From CAYOHR01 sp964512145 (GTDB taxonomy: Bacteria; Bacteroidota; Bacteroidia; Flavobacteriales_G; JALEGO01), in the NCBI GenBank assembly GCA_964512145.1, contig CAZEIM010000003.1, positions 24,021-88,020 on the forward strand: DNA of 64,000 nt, given 5' to 3'. The notes under the pieces are model-generated. The model was given only the letters and a program-made list of their open reading frames with translations. It had not been told where the DNA came from and ran no database searches. The translations under genes and the position numbers were made by a program. This document shows, piece after piece, positions 33,304 to 42,638 of the stretch (positions are counted from its first letter, which is position 1; every line of letters begins with the position of its first letter).

Positions 33304-33843
33304 TTATGATTTAATACATATGTAATAATGCCACAAAATAATGCCTACACTTACCGATAAATTAAACGAATGTTTTGTGCCAAATTGAGGGATTTCTATG
33401 CTTGAATGACACTGATTTATAATAGATTGATCTACTCCTTGAACTTCATTTCCAAAAACAAGCGCGTATTTTTGATGGTTATTAAATAATGTATGCTCTA
33501 ATAATTGACTGTTTTTTGTTTGTTCAACGGCATAAATTGTATATTGTTGAGATATTAATTGTTGAATAGCGTCTGACGTATGTTGAAAGTATTGCCATGA
33601 TACACTTTCGGTAGCTCCTAATGCTGTTTTTTGAATTTCACGATGAGGAGGGGTTCCGGTAATTCCACATAAAAAAATCTGTTCAATACAAAATGCATCA
33701 GAAGTTCTAAATACCGAACCTACGTTATGCAAACTTCGAACATTATCTAATACTAATATAACAGGGTTTTTAGTACTATTTTTAAATTCTTGAATACTCA
33801 GTCTTTCTAGGTTTTCTGTACTTAGTTTCTCCCTAATAAGCAT
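33304..33843 (-). CDS. TrmH/SpoU family RNA 2'-O-methyltransferase
   Basis: A SPOUT methyltransferase of 179 residues with a deep-knot fold. Motif 1 is LDNVRSLHNVGSVFRTSDAF, motif 2 is YALVFGNEVQGV and motif 3 is IPQFGTKHSFNLSVSVGIILWHYY. The Arg in motif 1 and Asn/Ser in motif 3 are those used for methyl transfer to ribose. The protein lacks the extra N-terminal substrate-binding domain of RlmB, so it may be a tRNA (TrmH-like) enzyme or a shorter rRNA enzyme. It ends just before a gene on the same strand with six bases of spacing from the beta-helix protein. Confidence 0.88.
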   Translation of the reverse strand: MLIREKLSTENLERLSIQEFKNSTKNPVILVLDNVRSLHNVGSVFRTSDAFCIEQIFLCGITGTPPHREIQKTALGATESVSWQYFQHTSDAIQQLISQQYTIYAVEQTKNSQLLEHTLFNNHQKYALVFGNEVQGVDQSIINQCHSSIEIPQFGTKHSFNLSVSVGIILWHYYICIKS

Positions 33844-33849
33844 TCGTAT

Positions 33850-36800
33850 TTAGTTTTTTAATAGTTTAATTTCTTCGTGGGTATCTTTATTTTGCATATT
33901 TAGTAAGTATACCCCTTTAGGCAATTGTTCCATATAAATAATTTGCTTATTTCCAGATATTATCCCTTCTTGTACTTTTTGACCAATACTATTGCTTAAT
34001 GTATAAATTAAATTATCGGAGTTGTTCTCAGATTCAATTGTAACATGATTGTTTGTAGGATTTGGATATACATTAATTCCTTGTATGTTTGATTGATAAC
34101 ATTTAGTGGAAACAATATTTGAAAACGAATGATTACCGTCTGTATCAACTTGTTTTAATCGATAATAATTGTATGACATGGAGGGGAAAACATCGGTAAA
34201 CTCATAATCTATAGCCGTATTGCTGTTAATAGCACCTTCAATAATTCCAATACTTTTCCAGTGCTTAGTATCAGAACTTTTTTCAACTTCAAAGTATTGA
34301 TTATTTATTTCTACAGCCGTAGTCCATTTAATTTGGGTATTTTTATTGTTGTTACATGCAGCAGAAAATTTAGCTAATTCAATAGGTAATGGGTTTGCGC
34401 TAGTGCTAGAGGATAGGGTAAAGGGACTAAAACTACTTACCGGATTAGATGTTACTGAACCTTCATTAACATCTCCGGATGTATTAGCATTACCTACATC
34501 TTCCCATGCAGAACCATTCCAGTGTGCAACTCTCATATCGGATAAATTGGTAACCCCACAACTTCTAGAATCCCAAGTTAATGTAACCGAAACATTACTT
34601 GTGCCTGCAGTTCTGTTTATATTCCAGTATTCGCAATTACTGATATGGTCTAAGCCACTTCCAACACAATTTCCCGCATATGTTAGGGAAGGGTTAAAGC
34701 TATTGTAGTTTGCCTCAAAAGCATCGGTAACATTGCTTGGGGCGGAAATACGTATAGAAGCATAATGATTTTCATCCCCTATGGGGAAAAGGAACTGATC
34801 ATCTCCAATTTTTTCTAAGGAGCCCACTACATATTTTGTATCGCTTGCACCGGATACAGTAGCGTCATCCTTTAAAATTATTTTATTTATGCTAGAATTT
34901 TCGTTACTAGTATACACCTTACCTAAGGTAAAACTTAAATCGTTTGAAATGGTAAGATTTCCTTCTAAATATACTCCCAAAGGATTGTTAATAATTAAAC
35001 GATCTAAGGTATTATTGATAAAAGTACCAGTAGGAATATACTGTTCTTGTGAAGTCCCTGTAAATTCAATTTGTGCCAAACCACTGGCTTCTGCATTAAT
35101 TTTTGTTACGGAACTTAATTTTATTTCACCACCTATTGCTAATTTTGAATTAGCATTTAATACAATATTGTTTGTAGCCATATTTTGAGTACTAATAACA
35201 TTTTTGGCAATAAAGGTTTGCCCCATAGCTAACTCGCAGTTTCTAACAGCAGCCGGGTGAAAAATTAAATTTTCTCCATTATTCGGCACTAATGAGTTGT
35301 ACCAGTTTCCGGTATTAGCAAATGCGGTGCTTACGTTACCTGTCCAATAATTTCCATCTATGGCACCCATACGAGGAGGAGTCCTTCTAATACTGCCATA
35401 AAAATCTTGTAAATAGGCTACATCTGAAACTCCGGTTAAATTATTAGTACAAATTAATCCCATAGGGTTTTCTTCGGATATATTATAAAACCCCGGGTTA
35501 GTATTTAAACTATTGGCATCTTGCCCGGTACTAGCCTGCCAGGTAGCTAATGTAGCGGTTGCTATACTATTAAAAATCCCTAAAATACCACCGCCAATAC
35601 CATTAGGAGCGTAATAATTATTATAATTAATGGTTAAATTGGTTGCATTGGGTAAAGAAATAGCAAAGTGATTACCGGTACCCGTAGTACGACCTCTTGA
35701 ATTACTAAATATGTTGTTTTGTAAATTTACCGCCTGGTTGGTATTTGGGGTAATAATGGCGTATGTATTATCACTTCCTACACTTACTGTACCTGATACC
35801 GAAATAGTGTTAAACACAACTTTATTTGCAATACTGGGGTTGTAATAATATATACCATATATGCTTATGTCGTTGTCCAAACCATTGCCTATGTTAACTA
35901 TATTATTTGAAATAGCGGTCGCGCCTGATGCTAAAATACCATATAAAGATGCGTTATTGTTCGTAGAGTGTACCCTTAAATGGCGAATAAAATTTCGGTC
36001 GATGCTAGCCGTATTTGGAGTTACCGCATTAACAAATACACCACAAATAGTATTACCCGGGTTTGAGGTGTTTTCATTGGATATGTTAGAGATAACATTA
36101 TCATATATTCTTGAAATAGCTCCATTTGGAGGTGACGCATAAATACCATAATCATACCCTGCATTGTTTTTGGAAAATGAATCGGCTATTCGGTTGTTAT
36201 ACACCAAACCTGAGTTAATTTGTATTCCGATTATTGCATTATTTATCCCTACCCCATTGTTACGAAAATTATCAATTTCATTATATGATACTTGAATATT
36301 ATTGCTATTCTTAGAACTCGTAATACCATAAATTTGGTTGTTAGCACTTGTACTTTCGGTGTTGAATAATATTCCCGACAAACTACCTCCTATGGTATTT
36401 CTGTAAATTTTAAGGGCAATGTTATTATCTTCGGTGTGGATTGCCCTGAAACCTAAATTGTATGAGCTGTTTAAGTTACAAAGAAATGAACCAATAAAAT
36501 TATCTTCAATAAAAATTGAATCGGGTTCAGAAAGGAAGTTGCCCAAATAGATTCCTACAATGCGTTCAATACTATTAAGATTATAGGTAATAGAACCCCC
36601 AGAATTAGCTAAGCCAATGGTGTTTTGCAATATATAGGTTTTATTTAAATACCAGGATGCCTTTATACCGTAAAATGATGCCCCCGATAAGGTAAGGTTT
36701 TGTATGGTATTGTTTTTTATTATCGTGGTTCCGCTACTTGACATACCATCAATATTAATCCCTACAAATTCACAAGTAGTTCCTGTACCGGTATACGATA

Positions 36801-37668
36801 AAGCACTGCCTCCGCATTGTGCAGATTGTCCCCCTATGTAATTGTCTTGAATAACACAATTTGAAGAATTTGAAAAAAAATCAATCCCGTGTAAGCTGGT
36901 ACTGTTGGTAGTAGCTGTACGGCTAGCTGTTTGGTATATGCTGTTGCCTTTAACAACCCAGCCTATATTATAGGAAGATAATCTAATAGATGCACACGTT
37001 TGGTTGGGATCCCAAATGTTGTAAATATTGTTGTATAAAATATAATTATTCGTATTTTCTACCCCCATATCAGCACTTGAATGTATGCCATTTACAGCTA
37101 AATTAGATAAACCAAAAATATTGTTGTTGCTTATACTATTATAACTATTACCCATACCCGATACAGAACTTGCTAAAAATATAATACCTAGGTTTTCATG
37201 ATTTGCGGCTCCTGAAATATTGCAGTATTGTATTTTATTATTTTGTGCACCATTAAATAACCTTATGGTTGTTTGGTTACCAAAGGCTGTTGTATTGGTA
37301 TTGCTAATGCTTAAATTATTCCCCGTACAGCTTCCGGGTATTCGGCCATCAATAACCACATGATCGGCTCCATTTAAATATATAAGAGGGTTGTTTAAAT
37401 TACCACTAATGGTATAACCGGCCGCATTGGGATAAATAGTAACACTCATATAATTTGCGCCTCCACTTCCACTGGCATTTAATGTAGCGGTAGCCGTTTC
37501 TGTGGTGCTGCTTATAATTTCTAATTTAATGGCACCTGTAATACTTCCGGAGTTTATAGCATCAAATGCGGCTTTTAAGGTGGTATAATCCCCTCCTGTA
37601 CCAACCGTTTTGGTAGTAGAATACAATGAAAAGGAAAATAATATTAAACACATTAAGATTAATCTCAT
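33850..37668 (-). CDS. T9SS-secreted right-handed beta-helix protein (1272 residues)
   Basis: Signal peptide (to FSLYS), then a repeat domain of beta-helix coils rich in N, S, T and I (about 20-760), with motifs such as NNNIFGLSNLAVNGI and KGNSIYQTASRTA. The start TVGTGGDYTTLKAAFDAINSG is typical of pectate-lyase-like or polysaccharide-binding helices. The helix is followed by beta-sandwich segments. The C-terminal T9SS tail starts at GINVYPNPTNNHVTIES and ends EEIKLLKN. It is probably surface-exposed. No catalytic residues were recognised, so adhesin or glycan-binding roles are as likely as lyase activity. A -7 box lies 48 bases upstream of the start. Confidence 0.82.
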   Translation of the reverse strand: MRLILMCLILFSFSLYSTTKTVGTGGDYTTLKAAFDAINSGSITGAIKLEIISSTTETATATLNASGSGGANYMSVTIYPNAAGYTISGNLNNPLIYLNGADHVVIDGRIPGSCTGNNLSISNTNTTAFGNQTTIRLFNGAQNNKIQYCNISGAANHENLGIIFLASSVSGMGNSYNSISNNNIFGLSNLAVNGIHSSADMGVENTNNYILYNNIYNIWDPNQTCASIRLSSYNIGWVVKGNSIYQTASRTATTNSTSLHGIDFFSNSSNCVIQDNYIGGQSAQCGGSALSYTGTGTTCEFVGINIDGMSSSGTTIIKNNTIQNLTLSGASFYGIKASWYLNKTYILQNTIGLANSGGSITYNLNSIERIVGIYLGNFLSEPDSIFIEDNFIGSFLCNLNSSYNLGFRAIHTEDNNIALKIYRNTIGGSLSGILFNTESTSANNQIYGITSSKNSNNIQVSYNEIDNFRNNGVGINNAIIGIQINSGLVYNNRIADSFSKNNAGYDYGIYASPPNGAISRIYDNVISNISNENTSNPGNTICGVFVNAVTPNTASIDRNFIRHLRVHSTNNNASLYGILASGATAISNNIVNIGNGLDNDISIYGIYYYNPSIANKVVFNTISVSGTVSVGSDNTYAIITPNTNQAVNLQNNIFSNSRGRTTGTGNHFAISLPNATNLTINYNNYYAPNGIGGGILGIFNSIATATLATWQASTGQDANSLNTNPGFYNISEENPMGLICTNNLTGVSDVAYLQDFYGSIRRTPPRMGAIDGNYWTGNVSTAFANTGNWYNSLVPNNGENLIFHPAAVRNCELAMGQTFIAKNVISTQNMATNNIVLNANSKLAIGGEIKLSSVTKINAEASGLAQIEFTGTSQEQYIPTGTFINNTLDRLIINNPLGVYLEGNLTISNDLSFTLGKVYTSNENSSINKIILKDDATVSGASDTKYVVGSLEKIGDDQFLFPIGDENHYASIRISAPSNVTDAFEANYNSFNPSLTYAGNCVGSGLDHISNCEYWNINRTAGTSNVSVTLTWDSRSCGVTNLSDMRVAHWNGSAWEDVGNANTSGDVNEGSVTSNPVSSFSPFTLSSSTSANPLPIELAKFSAACNNNKNTQIKWTTAVEINNQYFEVEKSSDTKHWKSIGIIEGAINSNTAIDYEFTDVFPSMSYNYYRLKQVDTDGNHSFSNIVSTKCYQSNIQGINVYPNPTNNHVTIESENNSDNLIYTLSNSIGQKVQEGIISGNKQIIYMEQLPKGVYLLNMQNKDTHEEIKLLKN

Positions 37669-37715
37669 AATATAAATTTTAAATTTTGTACGATAAGCAT
37701 TGCATGATTGTTTCT

Positions 37716-37723
37716 CAAAAGTA
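37716..37723 (-). promoter_or_regulatory. -7 box upstream of the beta-helix T9SS gene
   Basis: The reverse strand reads TACTTTTG (full TAnnTTTG match), 47 bases before the ATG at 37668. Confidence 0.55.
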
Positions 37724-37796
37724 AATATTAAATTAATTTTAACACACCGTACAAGGAATTTTTGGCTTTACACCAAATAAAAGCATTTATTGATTA

Positions 37797-38471
37797 TTAA
37801 GCAGGATTATGTATTAATATAACCATTTCCCCTTTTAATTTTTTCTCTTTAAGTTTACTTAATATTTCCTGGACAGTTCCTCGAATGTACTCTTCATATA
37901 TTTTTGTAAGCTCACGAGCAATAACTACTTGACAATCGGGTGAAAAATAGGTGTTAATTTCTTGTATTAATTTTTCAATTCGATGAGGAGACTCATACAA
38001 TATAATGGTTCTATGTTCAAGCGATAATAATTTTAGTCGGGTTTGTCGTCCTTTTTTATGTGGTAAAAAACCCTCGAAAACAAATTGATTCGTAGGAAAC
38101 CCTGAGGCTACTAGTGCTGTTACAAACGCTGTGGGTCCGGGAATAGAAACTACTGATATGTTTTTTTGAATGCATACTTTTATTAGTAGATATCCTGGGT
38201 CTGATATACCCGGGGTTCCAGCATCGCTTACTAGGGCAACGTAATTGGGAGAAGATTCAATTAAATTTGCGTATTCTTCTACTTTTTGATGTTCATTCAC
38301 CATATGATATGGTAATACTTTTTTTTGTATGGAATATGCGGCTAAAAGTTTAGCGGTTTGTCGGGTATCCTCTGCTAAAATTACATCGCAATTTTTTAAA
38401 ACATGTAAAGCTCTTAAGGTAATATCCTCTAGGTTTCCTATGGGTGTAGGTACAATGTATAAGGCAGACAT
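37797..38471 (-). CDS. rsmI: 16S rRNA (cytidine-1402 2'-O)-methyltransferase
   Basis: Methylates the 2'-OH of C1402 in the decoding centre of 16S rRNA using SAM. The start chosen is the ATG at 38471, giving MSALYIVPTPIGNLEDITLRALHVL, the conserved beginning of RsmI; the upstream M of the longer frame adds only six residues. Further marks are the tetrapyrrole-methylase-type loop LVSDAGTPGISDPGYLL and FVFEGFLPHKKGRQTRL. At 224 residues it lacks the C-terminal HTH tail of the E. coli enzyme, as is usual in Bacteroidota. It starts one base after the M28 peptidase stop. Confidence 0.95.
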   Translation of the reverse strand: MSALYIVPTPIGNLEDITLRALHVLKNCDVILAEDTRQTAKLLAAYSIQKKVLPYHMVNEHQKVEEYANLIESSPNYVALVSDAGTPGISDPGYLLIKVCIQKNISVVSIPGPTAFVTALVASGFPTNQFVFEGFLPHKKGRQTRLKLLSLEHRTIILYESPHRIEKLIQEINTYFSPDCQVVIARELTKIYEEYIRGTVQEILSKLKEKKLKGEMVILIHNPA

Positions 38472-38472
38472 A

Positions 38473-39711
38473 TTAAAGTAGATGTACAAAATTGGTTAAA
38501 GTATAAAATACTTCTTCAAATTTTGTTAACGGCAGCGTTTCGTATTTATCATTCACATCATGATACGCTTTTATTCCACCCAGGGTATATATAAAAAAAG
38601 AAGGCACACCTTCTTCACTAAACCAGTAATGATCGCTATTTGCTGCCTTACCTCTAGGTTTTATTTCTTTTAACCTTTTTTTTTCTTCATTAATTTTTTT
38701 GAGTAATTCAAACTCTTGTTCATGTTCAGTAGCATTTACCACCTGTATTCCTTCATCACCAGTTCCCATAATATCCATATTTAATAAAAAACGAATGTTT
38801 TTTATTGGGATTAATGGATTCTCTACAAAAAATTTAGATCCGAGTAATCCTACTTCTTCAGCACCAAAAGCAATAAAAGCCACAGAATAACGGGCTGGAT
38901 TTTTTACATAATATTTTGCTAAGCTTAAAAGCATGGCAATTCCGCTTGCATTATCGTTAGCACCGGGAAAATATACTTCTTTACCTATAGCCCCTAAATG
39001 ATCGTAATGTGCCGTAAATACTATAAAGCTATCTGGCACTACAGTGCCTTTAACATACCCAATTATATTTTGCGTAGTTAAGCTATCGAAAAATTCAGCT
39101 GAAATATTTACCATAGCTTTTTTAGGCTTTTCCAACCTTATAGTATTTCGGTATTCAACAACGCATACTTTATTTTGTTTGGTAGCCATACGGTGCGTTA
39201 ATTTTTCTTGAGGCACAAATAATACTGGAGACTCCACAAATCCGCTATATATTTTTTTAATTACCTCTTGACTTAGCGTTTTTTCAGTATTTTGTATAAA
39301 TACTGCTTTATCATTCAATAAAATAGGTTTTTTAGCTTTCTCAATTTTTTTACTTTTTAAAAAACGTATGTTTAGCTCAGTTTGTACGGTTGGTGATGAT
39401 GGAGATATGATGAAATCTGTTCCTAAGGTCCATTTTTTATTTTGTACAATAACAGAAGCTTCCTGAGGAAAAGTATTTACTGAAATTGGGAAAAACTGAA
39501 AATATCCTTTCGGGCTTAACGAATCAAGTCCAATTGAGTTAAACTCATTTCGGATATAATTAGCGGCTTTTATGTGACCATTAAATACATAACCTCTGCC
39601 ATAAAATGATTGAGAAGATAAAACAGAAATTACTTTTTTAGCGTAAGATATATCTTGAGGATACAAATATAAAGCATAAAAAAATGCTATAAAAAACCAA
39701 ATATATCGCAT
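38473..39711 (-). CDS. M28 family metallopeptidase, exported
   Basis: An aminopeptidase-type di-zinc enzyme, probably periplasmic or secreted. The start at 39711 gives the signal peptide MRYIWFFIAFFYALYLYPQ; the longer frame adds eight residues in front. Catalytic and metal-binding stretches are FTAHYDHLG (His and Asp), GANDNASGIAML (bridging Asp), AFGAEEVGLLGS (Glu-Glu, catalytic), LNMDIMG (Asp) and YHDVNDKY (His). All five zinc ligands are therefore present. An N-terminal segment of about 200 residues with a PA-like insertion precedes the peptidase domain. It is two bases behind the S9 peptidase gene, so the two peptidases and rsmI are probably one operon. Confidence 0.9.
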   Translation of the reverse strand: MRYIWFFIAFFYALYLYPQDISYAKKVISVLSSQSFYGRGYVFNGHIKAANYIRNEFNSIGLDSLSPKGYFQFFPISVNTFPQEASVIVQNKKWTLGTDFIISPSSPTVQTELNIRFLKSKKIEKAKKPILLNDKAVFIQNTEKTLSQEVIKKIYSGFVESPVLFVPQEKLTHRMATKQNKVCVVEYRNTIRLEKPKKAMVNISAEFFDSLTTQNIIGYVKGTVVPDSFIVFTAHYDHLGAIGKEVYFPGANDNASGIAMLLSLAKYYVKNPARYSVAFIAFGAEEVGLLGSKFFVENPLIPIKNIRFLLNMDIMGTGDEGIQVVNATEHEQEFELLKKINEEKKRLKEIKPRGKAANSDHYWFSEEGVPSFFIYTLGGIKAYHDVNDKYETLPLTKFEEVFYTLTNFVHLL

Positions 39712-39713
39712 GT

Positions 39714-41633
39714 TTATAATGTTTCTTGCAACCATTTAAAAAACTCATGATGCCAAATTAAACTGTTTTGAGGGTCGAGTACCCAATGGTTTTCATTAGG
39801 GAAAACGATAAACTTGCTTTTTATTTTTTTAAGTTGAGCAGCTTGAAATGCCTCCATTCCCTGGCTGTATGGAACTCTATAATCCTTTTCTCCATGAAAA
39901 ATTAATATGGGAGTATTCCATTTATGTACATTTTGAATAGGATCAAATTGCTGATATGTTTTTTGTGCCAAGGTGTTATTTTTATCCCAATATGGGCCAC
40001 CGAAATCCCAGTTTACAAAAAATAGTTCCTCGGTACTTCCATACATACTTTTAAGGTTAAAAATACCACAGTGTGCTATAAAGCTTTTAAAACGGTTGTT
40101 ATGTATACCAGCCAAATAAAACACTGAGTATCCTCCAAAGCTTGCTCCCACACAAGCCATTTTTTTATCATCGATGTAAGGTTGTGTTACCATTTCATCG
40201 GCAGCCACTAAATAGTCTTTCATAGCTTGTCCTCCATAATCTTTACTAATTTGCGTATTCCACTCAACACCAAAACCGGGCATACCTCTTCTGCATGGAG
40301 CAATGACAATATATCCCTGAGAAGCCATCAACTGAAAATTCCATCGAAAAGAATAAAACTGAGAGACTTGCGATTGAGGGCCGCCCTGACAGTATAAAAT
40401 AGATGGATATTTTTTAGCCGGATCAAAATCGGGAGGAAAAACTATCCAAACTAGCATTTTTTTTCCATCGGTAGTTTGTATATATTTTCTCTCAAATCTC
40501 GGTAAGTGAAGAGTTTTGTAAATTTTTTCGTTGATATGACTTAAGGGTTTTAACTCTCCATTTTTAGTGTTTATTTTGTATAATTCGGCTGCGTGGTTCA
40601 TATCTGTTTTTGTGGCAATTAACCAGTCACCAGACACACCCACCAATTGTTGAATATCAAAATCACCCTTTGTAATTTGGTTTATTACAGGTGTTGTTTC
40701 ACGATCGGCATCTACTTCAACTTCAAATAATTGAACGGTTCCATCTATAGGTGCAGTAAAAAATATTTTAGTGCCCGTATTGTTCCAAATATAATTTTCT
40801 ACGGTTCCATCCCATTGAGCAGTAATATTTTTTGAATGATCTCCGTGTAATACCATTAAATCATTTTTATCGGATTCGTACCCATCGTTTTTCATACTTA
40901 AATAGGCCAATACTCCGGATGAAGAAAAACTTGGGTGCACATCGTAACCATGATTTGATTCTGTGATGTTTTTAGTTTCCCCAGTTTCAACATTATATTG
41001 GTATAAATCGGTGTTTGTACTTAAAGCATAATCAGTTCCATGTTTCTTTTTACTTACATATACTATGTATTTGCCATCCGGACTCCAGGTATAATCTTCA
41101 TCAGATCCGAAAGGTTTTTGCGGACAATCATACTTTTCTCCTTCCATAATATCTTTTGCGCCAGTTACTGTGCCATTTTGTAAAGTTTCAACCCATAAAT
41201 GACTATATTGTCCGTCTTCCCATGTATCCCAATGACGATAGTTTAATTGTTCATATATACGAACATTTGAATTAGGTAAATTTTGATAAAAGTCTGACCC
41301 GGAAATTTTTTCAACTTTTACATCTTTGGCAAGTATTTTAAAGCTTTTATTTGGAGATAGCGCTTTATCTTTAATTATAGATGCAAAATCTTGTATTTCT
41401 TTTGTCTCCCCTGTTTCTATGTTTACCAAAAAGTTTTTGGTGGATTTGGTGTTTGCTTCTACCTCATAATTTGTTACTGAATACACTACACTTTTTTGGT
41501 CATTGCTTATACCAATAGGATTTATACGCCCAAGTTTCCAGAGCAAATCGGGAGTCATTGTATGTTGAGGGTATGCGTAATTTGTTAAAAAAACAAATAC
41601 CATTCCGTGCCAAAATATCTTTTTCATAATCAT
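39714..41633 (-). CDS. S9 family peptidase (prolyl oligopeptidase/DPP-like), exported
   Basis: A serine peptidase of about 639 residues. The start I prefer is the ATG at 41633 (MIMKKIFWHGMVFVFLTNYAYPQ), giving a signal peptide; the frame extends 13 residues upstream. The N-terminal beta-propeller contains repeated WSPDGKYIVYVS-type blades (WSPDGKYI). The C-terminal alpha/beta-hydrolase contains the nucleophile GASFGGYS, the acid GEKDYRVPYSQG and the base ENHWVLD. It is likely to cleave dipeptides or short peptides in the periplasm, together with the M28 enzyme in the same operon (the genes are two bases apart), suggesting peptide scavenging. Confidence 0.92.
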   Translation of the reverse strand: MIMKKIFWHGMVFVFLTNYAYPQHTMTPDLLWKLGRINPIGISNDQKSVVYSVTNYEVEANTKSTKNFLVNIETGETKEIQDFASIIKDKALSPNKSFKILAKDVKVEKISGSDFYQNLPNSNVRIYEQLNYRHWDTWEDGQYSHLWVETLQNGTVTGAKDIMEGEKYDCPQKPFGSDEDYTWSPDGKYIVYVSKKKHGTDYALSTNTDLYQYNVETGETKNITESNHGYDVHPSFSSSGVLAYLSMKNDGYESDKNDLMVLHGDHSKNITAQWDGTVENYIWNNTGTKIFFTAPIDGTVQLFEVEVDADRETTPVINQITKGDFDIQQLVGVSGDWLIATKTDMNHAAELYKINTKNGELKPLSHINEKIYKTLHLPRFERKYIQTTDGKKMLVWIVFPPDFDPAKKYPSILYCQGGPQSQVSQFYSFRWNFQLMASQGYIVIAPCRRGMPGFGVEWNTQISKDYGGQAMKDYLVAADEMVTQPYIDDKKMACVGASFGGYSVFYLAGIHNNRFKSFIAHCGIFNLKSMYGSTEELFFVNWDFGGPYWDKNNTLAQKTYQQFDPIQNVHKWNTPILIFHGEKDYRVPYSQGMEAFQAAQLKKIKSKFIVFPNENHWVLDPQNSLIWHHEFFKWLQETL

Positions 41634-41714
41634 AAATTTTAACGATATTAAAATAAATAATTGGTTTAGCAAAACATTTTAGAAAGTAGCTTTATCATTT
41701 ATTAAATCAATAAA

Positions 41715-42404
41715 TTATTCGGTAAAACTTTGTGTATCCCAATTAATAGGGGAGGAATTATGTTGCATTAATATTTTATTGGTAGTACTAAAATGTTTAC
41801 ATCCTAAAAAACCATGATGTGCAGAAAATGGGGACGGATGTGCTGCTGTTAAAATATGATGCTTATTTGAATCAATAAATACTTGTTTACTTTGAGCAAA
41901 TTTTCCCCACAATAAAAAAACCACTTCATTTTTTAATTCAGATATTTTTTGAATGGTTGCATCGGTAAATTTTTCCCAGCCTTTATTTTGATGTGATGCC
42001 GGTTGATTGGCGCGAACAGTTAATATTGCATTTAATAAAAACACACCTTGTTTTGCCCAAGAGGTTAAATCGCCATGCTTAGGGGTTAATATTCCTAAAT
42101 CAGACTCAAGCTCTTTATAAATATTTTTTAGTGACGGAGGAACTTGTATACCTTTTTTAACAGAAAAGCATAAACCATGTGCTTGACCTTCACCATGATA
42201 TGGGTCTTGACCAATTATAACTACTTTTACCTGATCAAAAGGGGTAAGATTATATGCTTCAAAAATATTTTTACCAGAGGGGTATACAATATGTTCTTTT
42301 TTTTCATGTTGTAAAAATATTTTTAGTTCTTTAAAATATTCTTTGCTAAATTCTTCCTTTAAAATTTCTTTCCAACTTGGATGTATTAAGGGATCAATAG
42401 ACAT
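41715..42404 (-). CDS. ung: Uracil-DNA glycosylase
   Basis: Removes uracil from DNA in base-excision repair. The 229 residues carry the family-1 UDG motifs GQDPYHGEGQAHGL (65-78, with Asp67 activating the water) and AHPSPFSAHHGFLG (His of the HPSP motif near 190), plus VFLLWGKFAQ. The gene stands alone with its own -7 box (42422-42429). The dut gene earlier in the window covers the other half of uracil control. Confidence 0.97.
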   Translation of the reverse strand: MSIDPLIHPSWKEILKEEFSKEYFKELKIFLQHEKKEHIVYPSGKNIFEAYNLTPFDQVKVVIIGQDPYHGEGQAHGLCFSVKKGIQVPPSLKNIYKELESDLGILTPKHGDLTSWAKQGVFLLNAILTVRANQPASHQNKGWEKFTDATIQKISELKNEVVFLLWGKFAQSKQVFIDSNKHHILTAAHPSPFSAHHGFLGCKHFSTTNKILMQHNSSPINWDTQSFTE

Positions 42405-42421
42405 TTTATGAAAATATGCAA

Positions 42422-42429
42422 CAAAAATA
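42422..42429 (-). promoter_or_regulatory. -7 box of ung
   Basis: The reverse strand reads TATTTTTG (full TAnnTTTG match), 17 bases before the ung ATG. Confidence 0.55.
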
Positions 42430-42471
42430 CATCAGCATCGTTAAATCTATCTGGAAATTAAATTATTTAAT

Positions 42472-42479
42472 TATTTTTG
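42472..42479 (+). promoter_or_regulatory. -7 box of the small lipoprotein gene
   Basis: TATTTTTG, a full match, 24 bases before the ATG at 42504. It is the mirror partner of the ung box, the two being 42 bases apart on opposite strands. Confidence 0.55.
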
Positions 42480-42503
42480 TTTAATAGTTTATTAATAAAT
42501 TAC

Positions 42504-42629
42504 ATGAAAAAAGCATTCAACTTTCTATTGGGATTGGCAGTTTTATCTCTATTCCTGTTTTCTTGTAAATCTCATGAAAGATGTCCGGCATATGGTAAAG
42601 CGAATCCAACAGAAAATTTCCCTTCCTAG
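42504..42629 (+). CDS. Small lipoprotein of 41 residues
   Basis: From the ATG at 42504 the frame reads MKKAFNFLLGLAVLSLFLFSC, a short lipoprotein signal peptide with Cys21. Then follows a 20-residue mature tail with CPAYGKANP and a stop at 42627-42629. A tail carrying CPAY/CPTY plus a few residues recurs in tiny lipoproteins of other Bacteroidota, as far as I recall, so this is likely a real gene rather than a chance frame. It has its own -7 box, diverges from ung and converges on ubiX with nine bases between. Function unknown; the outer membrane is a likely location. Confidence 0.75.
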   Translation: MKKAFNFLLGLAVLSLFLFSCKSHERCPAYGKANPTENFPS

Positions 42630-42638
42630 AGGATGCTT

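Noticed and set aside
34346..34708. Rightward open frame antisense to the beta-helix T9SS gene
   Set aside because: A shadow frame of the beta-helix gene with no signal, start context or motifs. The same applies to the other antisense frames within that gene, greA-PorV, the receptors and the 1464-residue protein.
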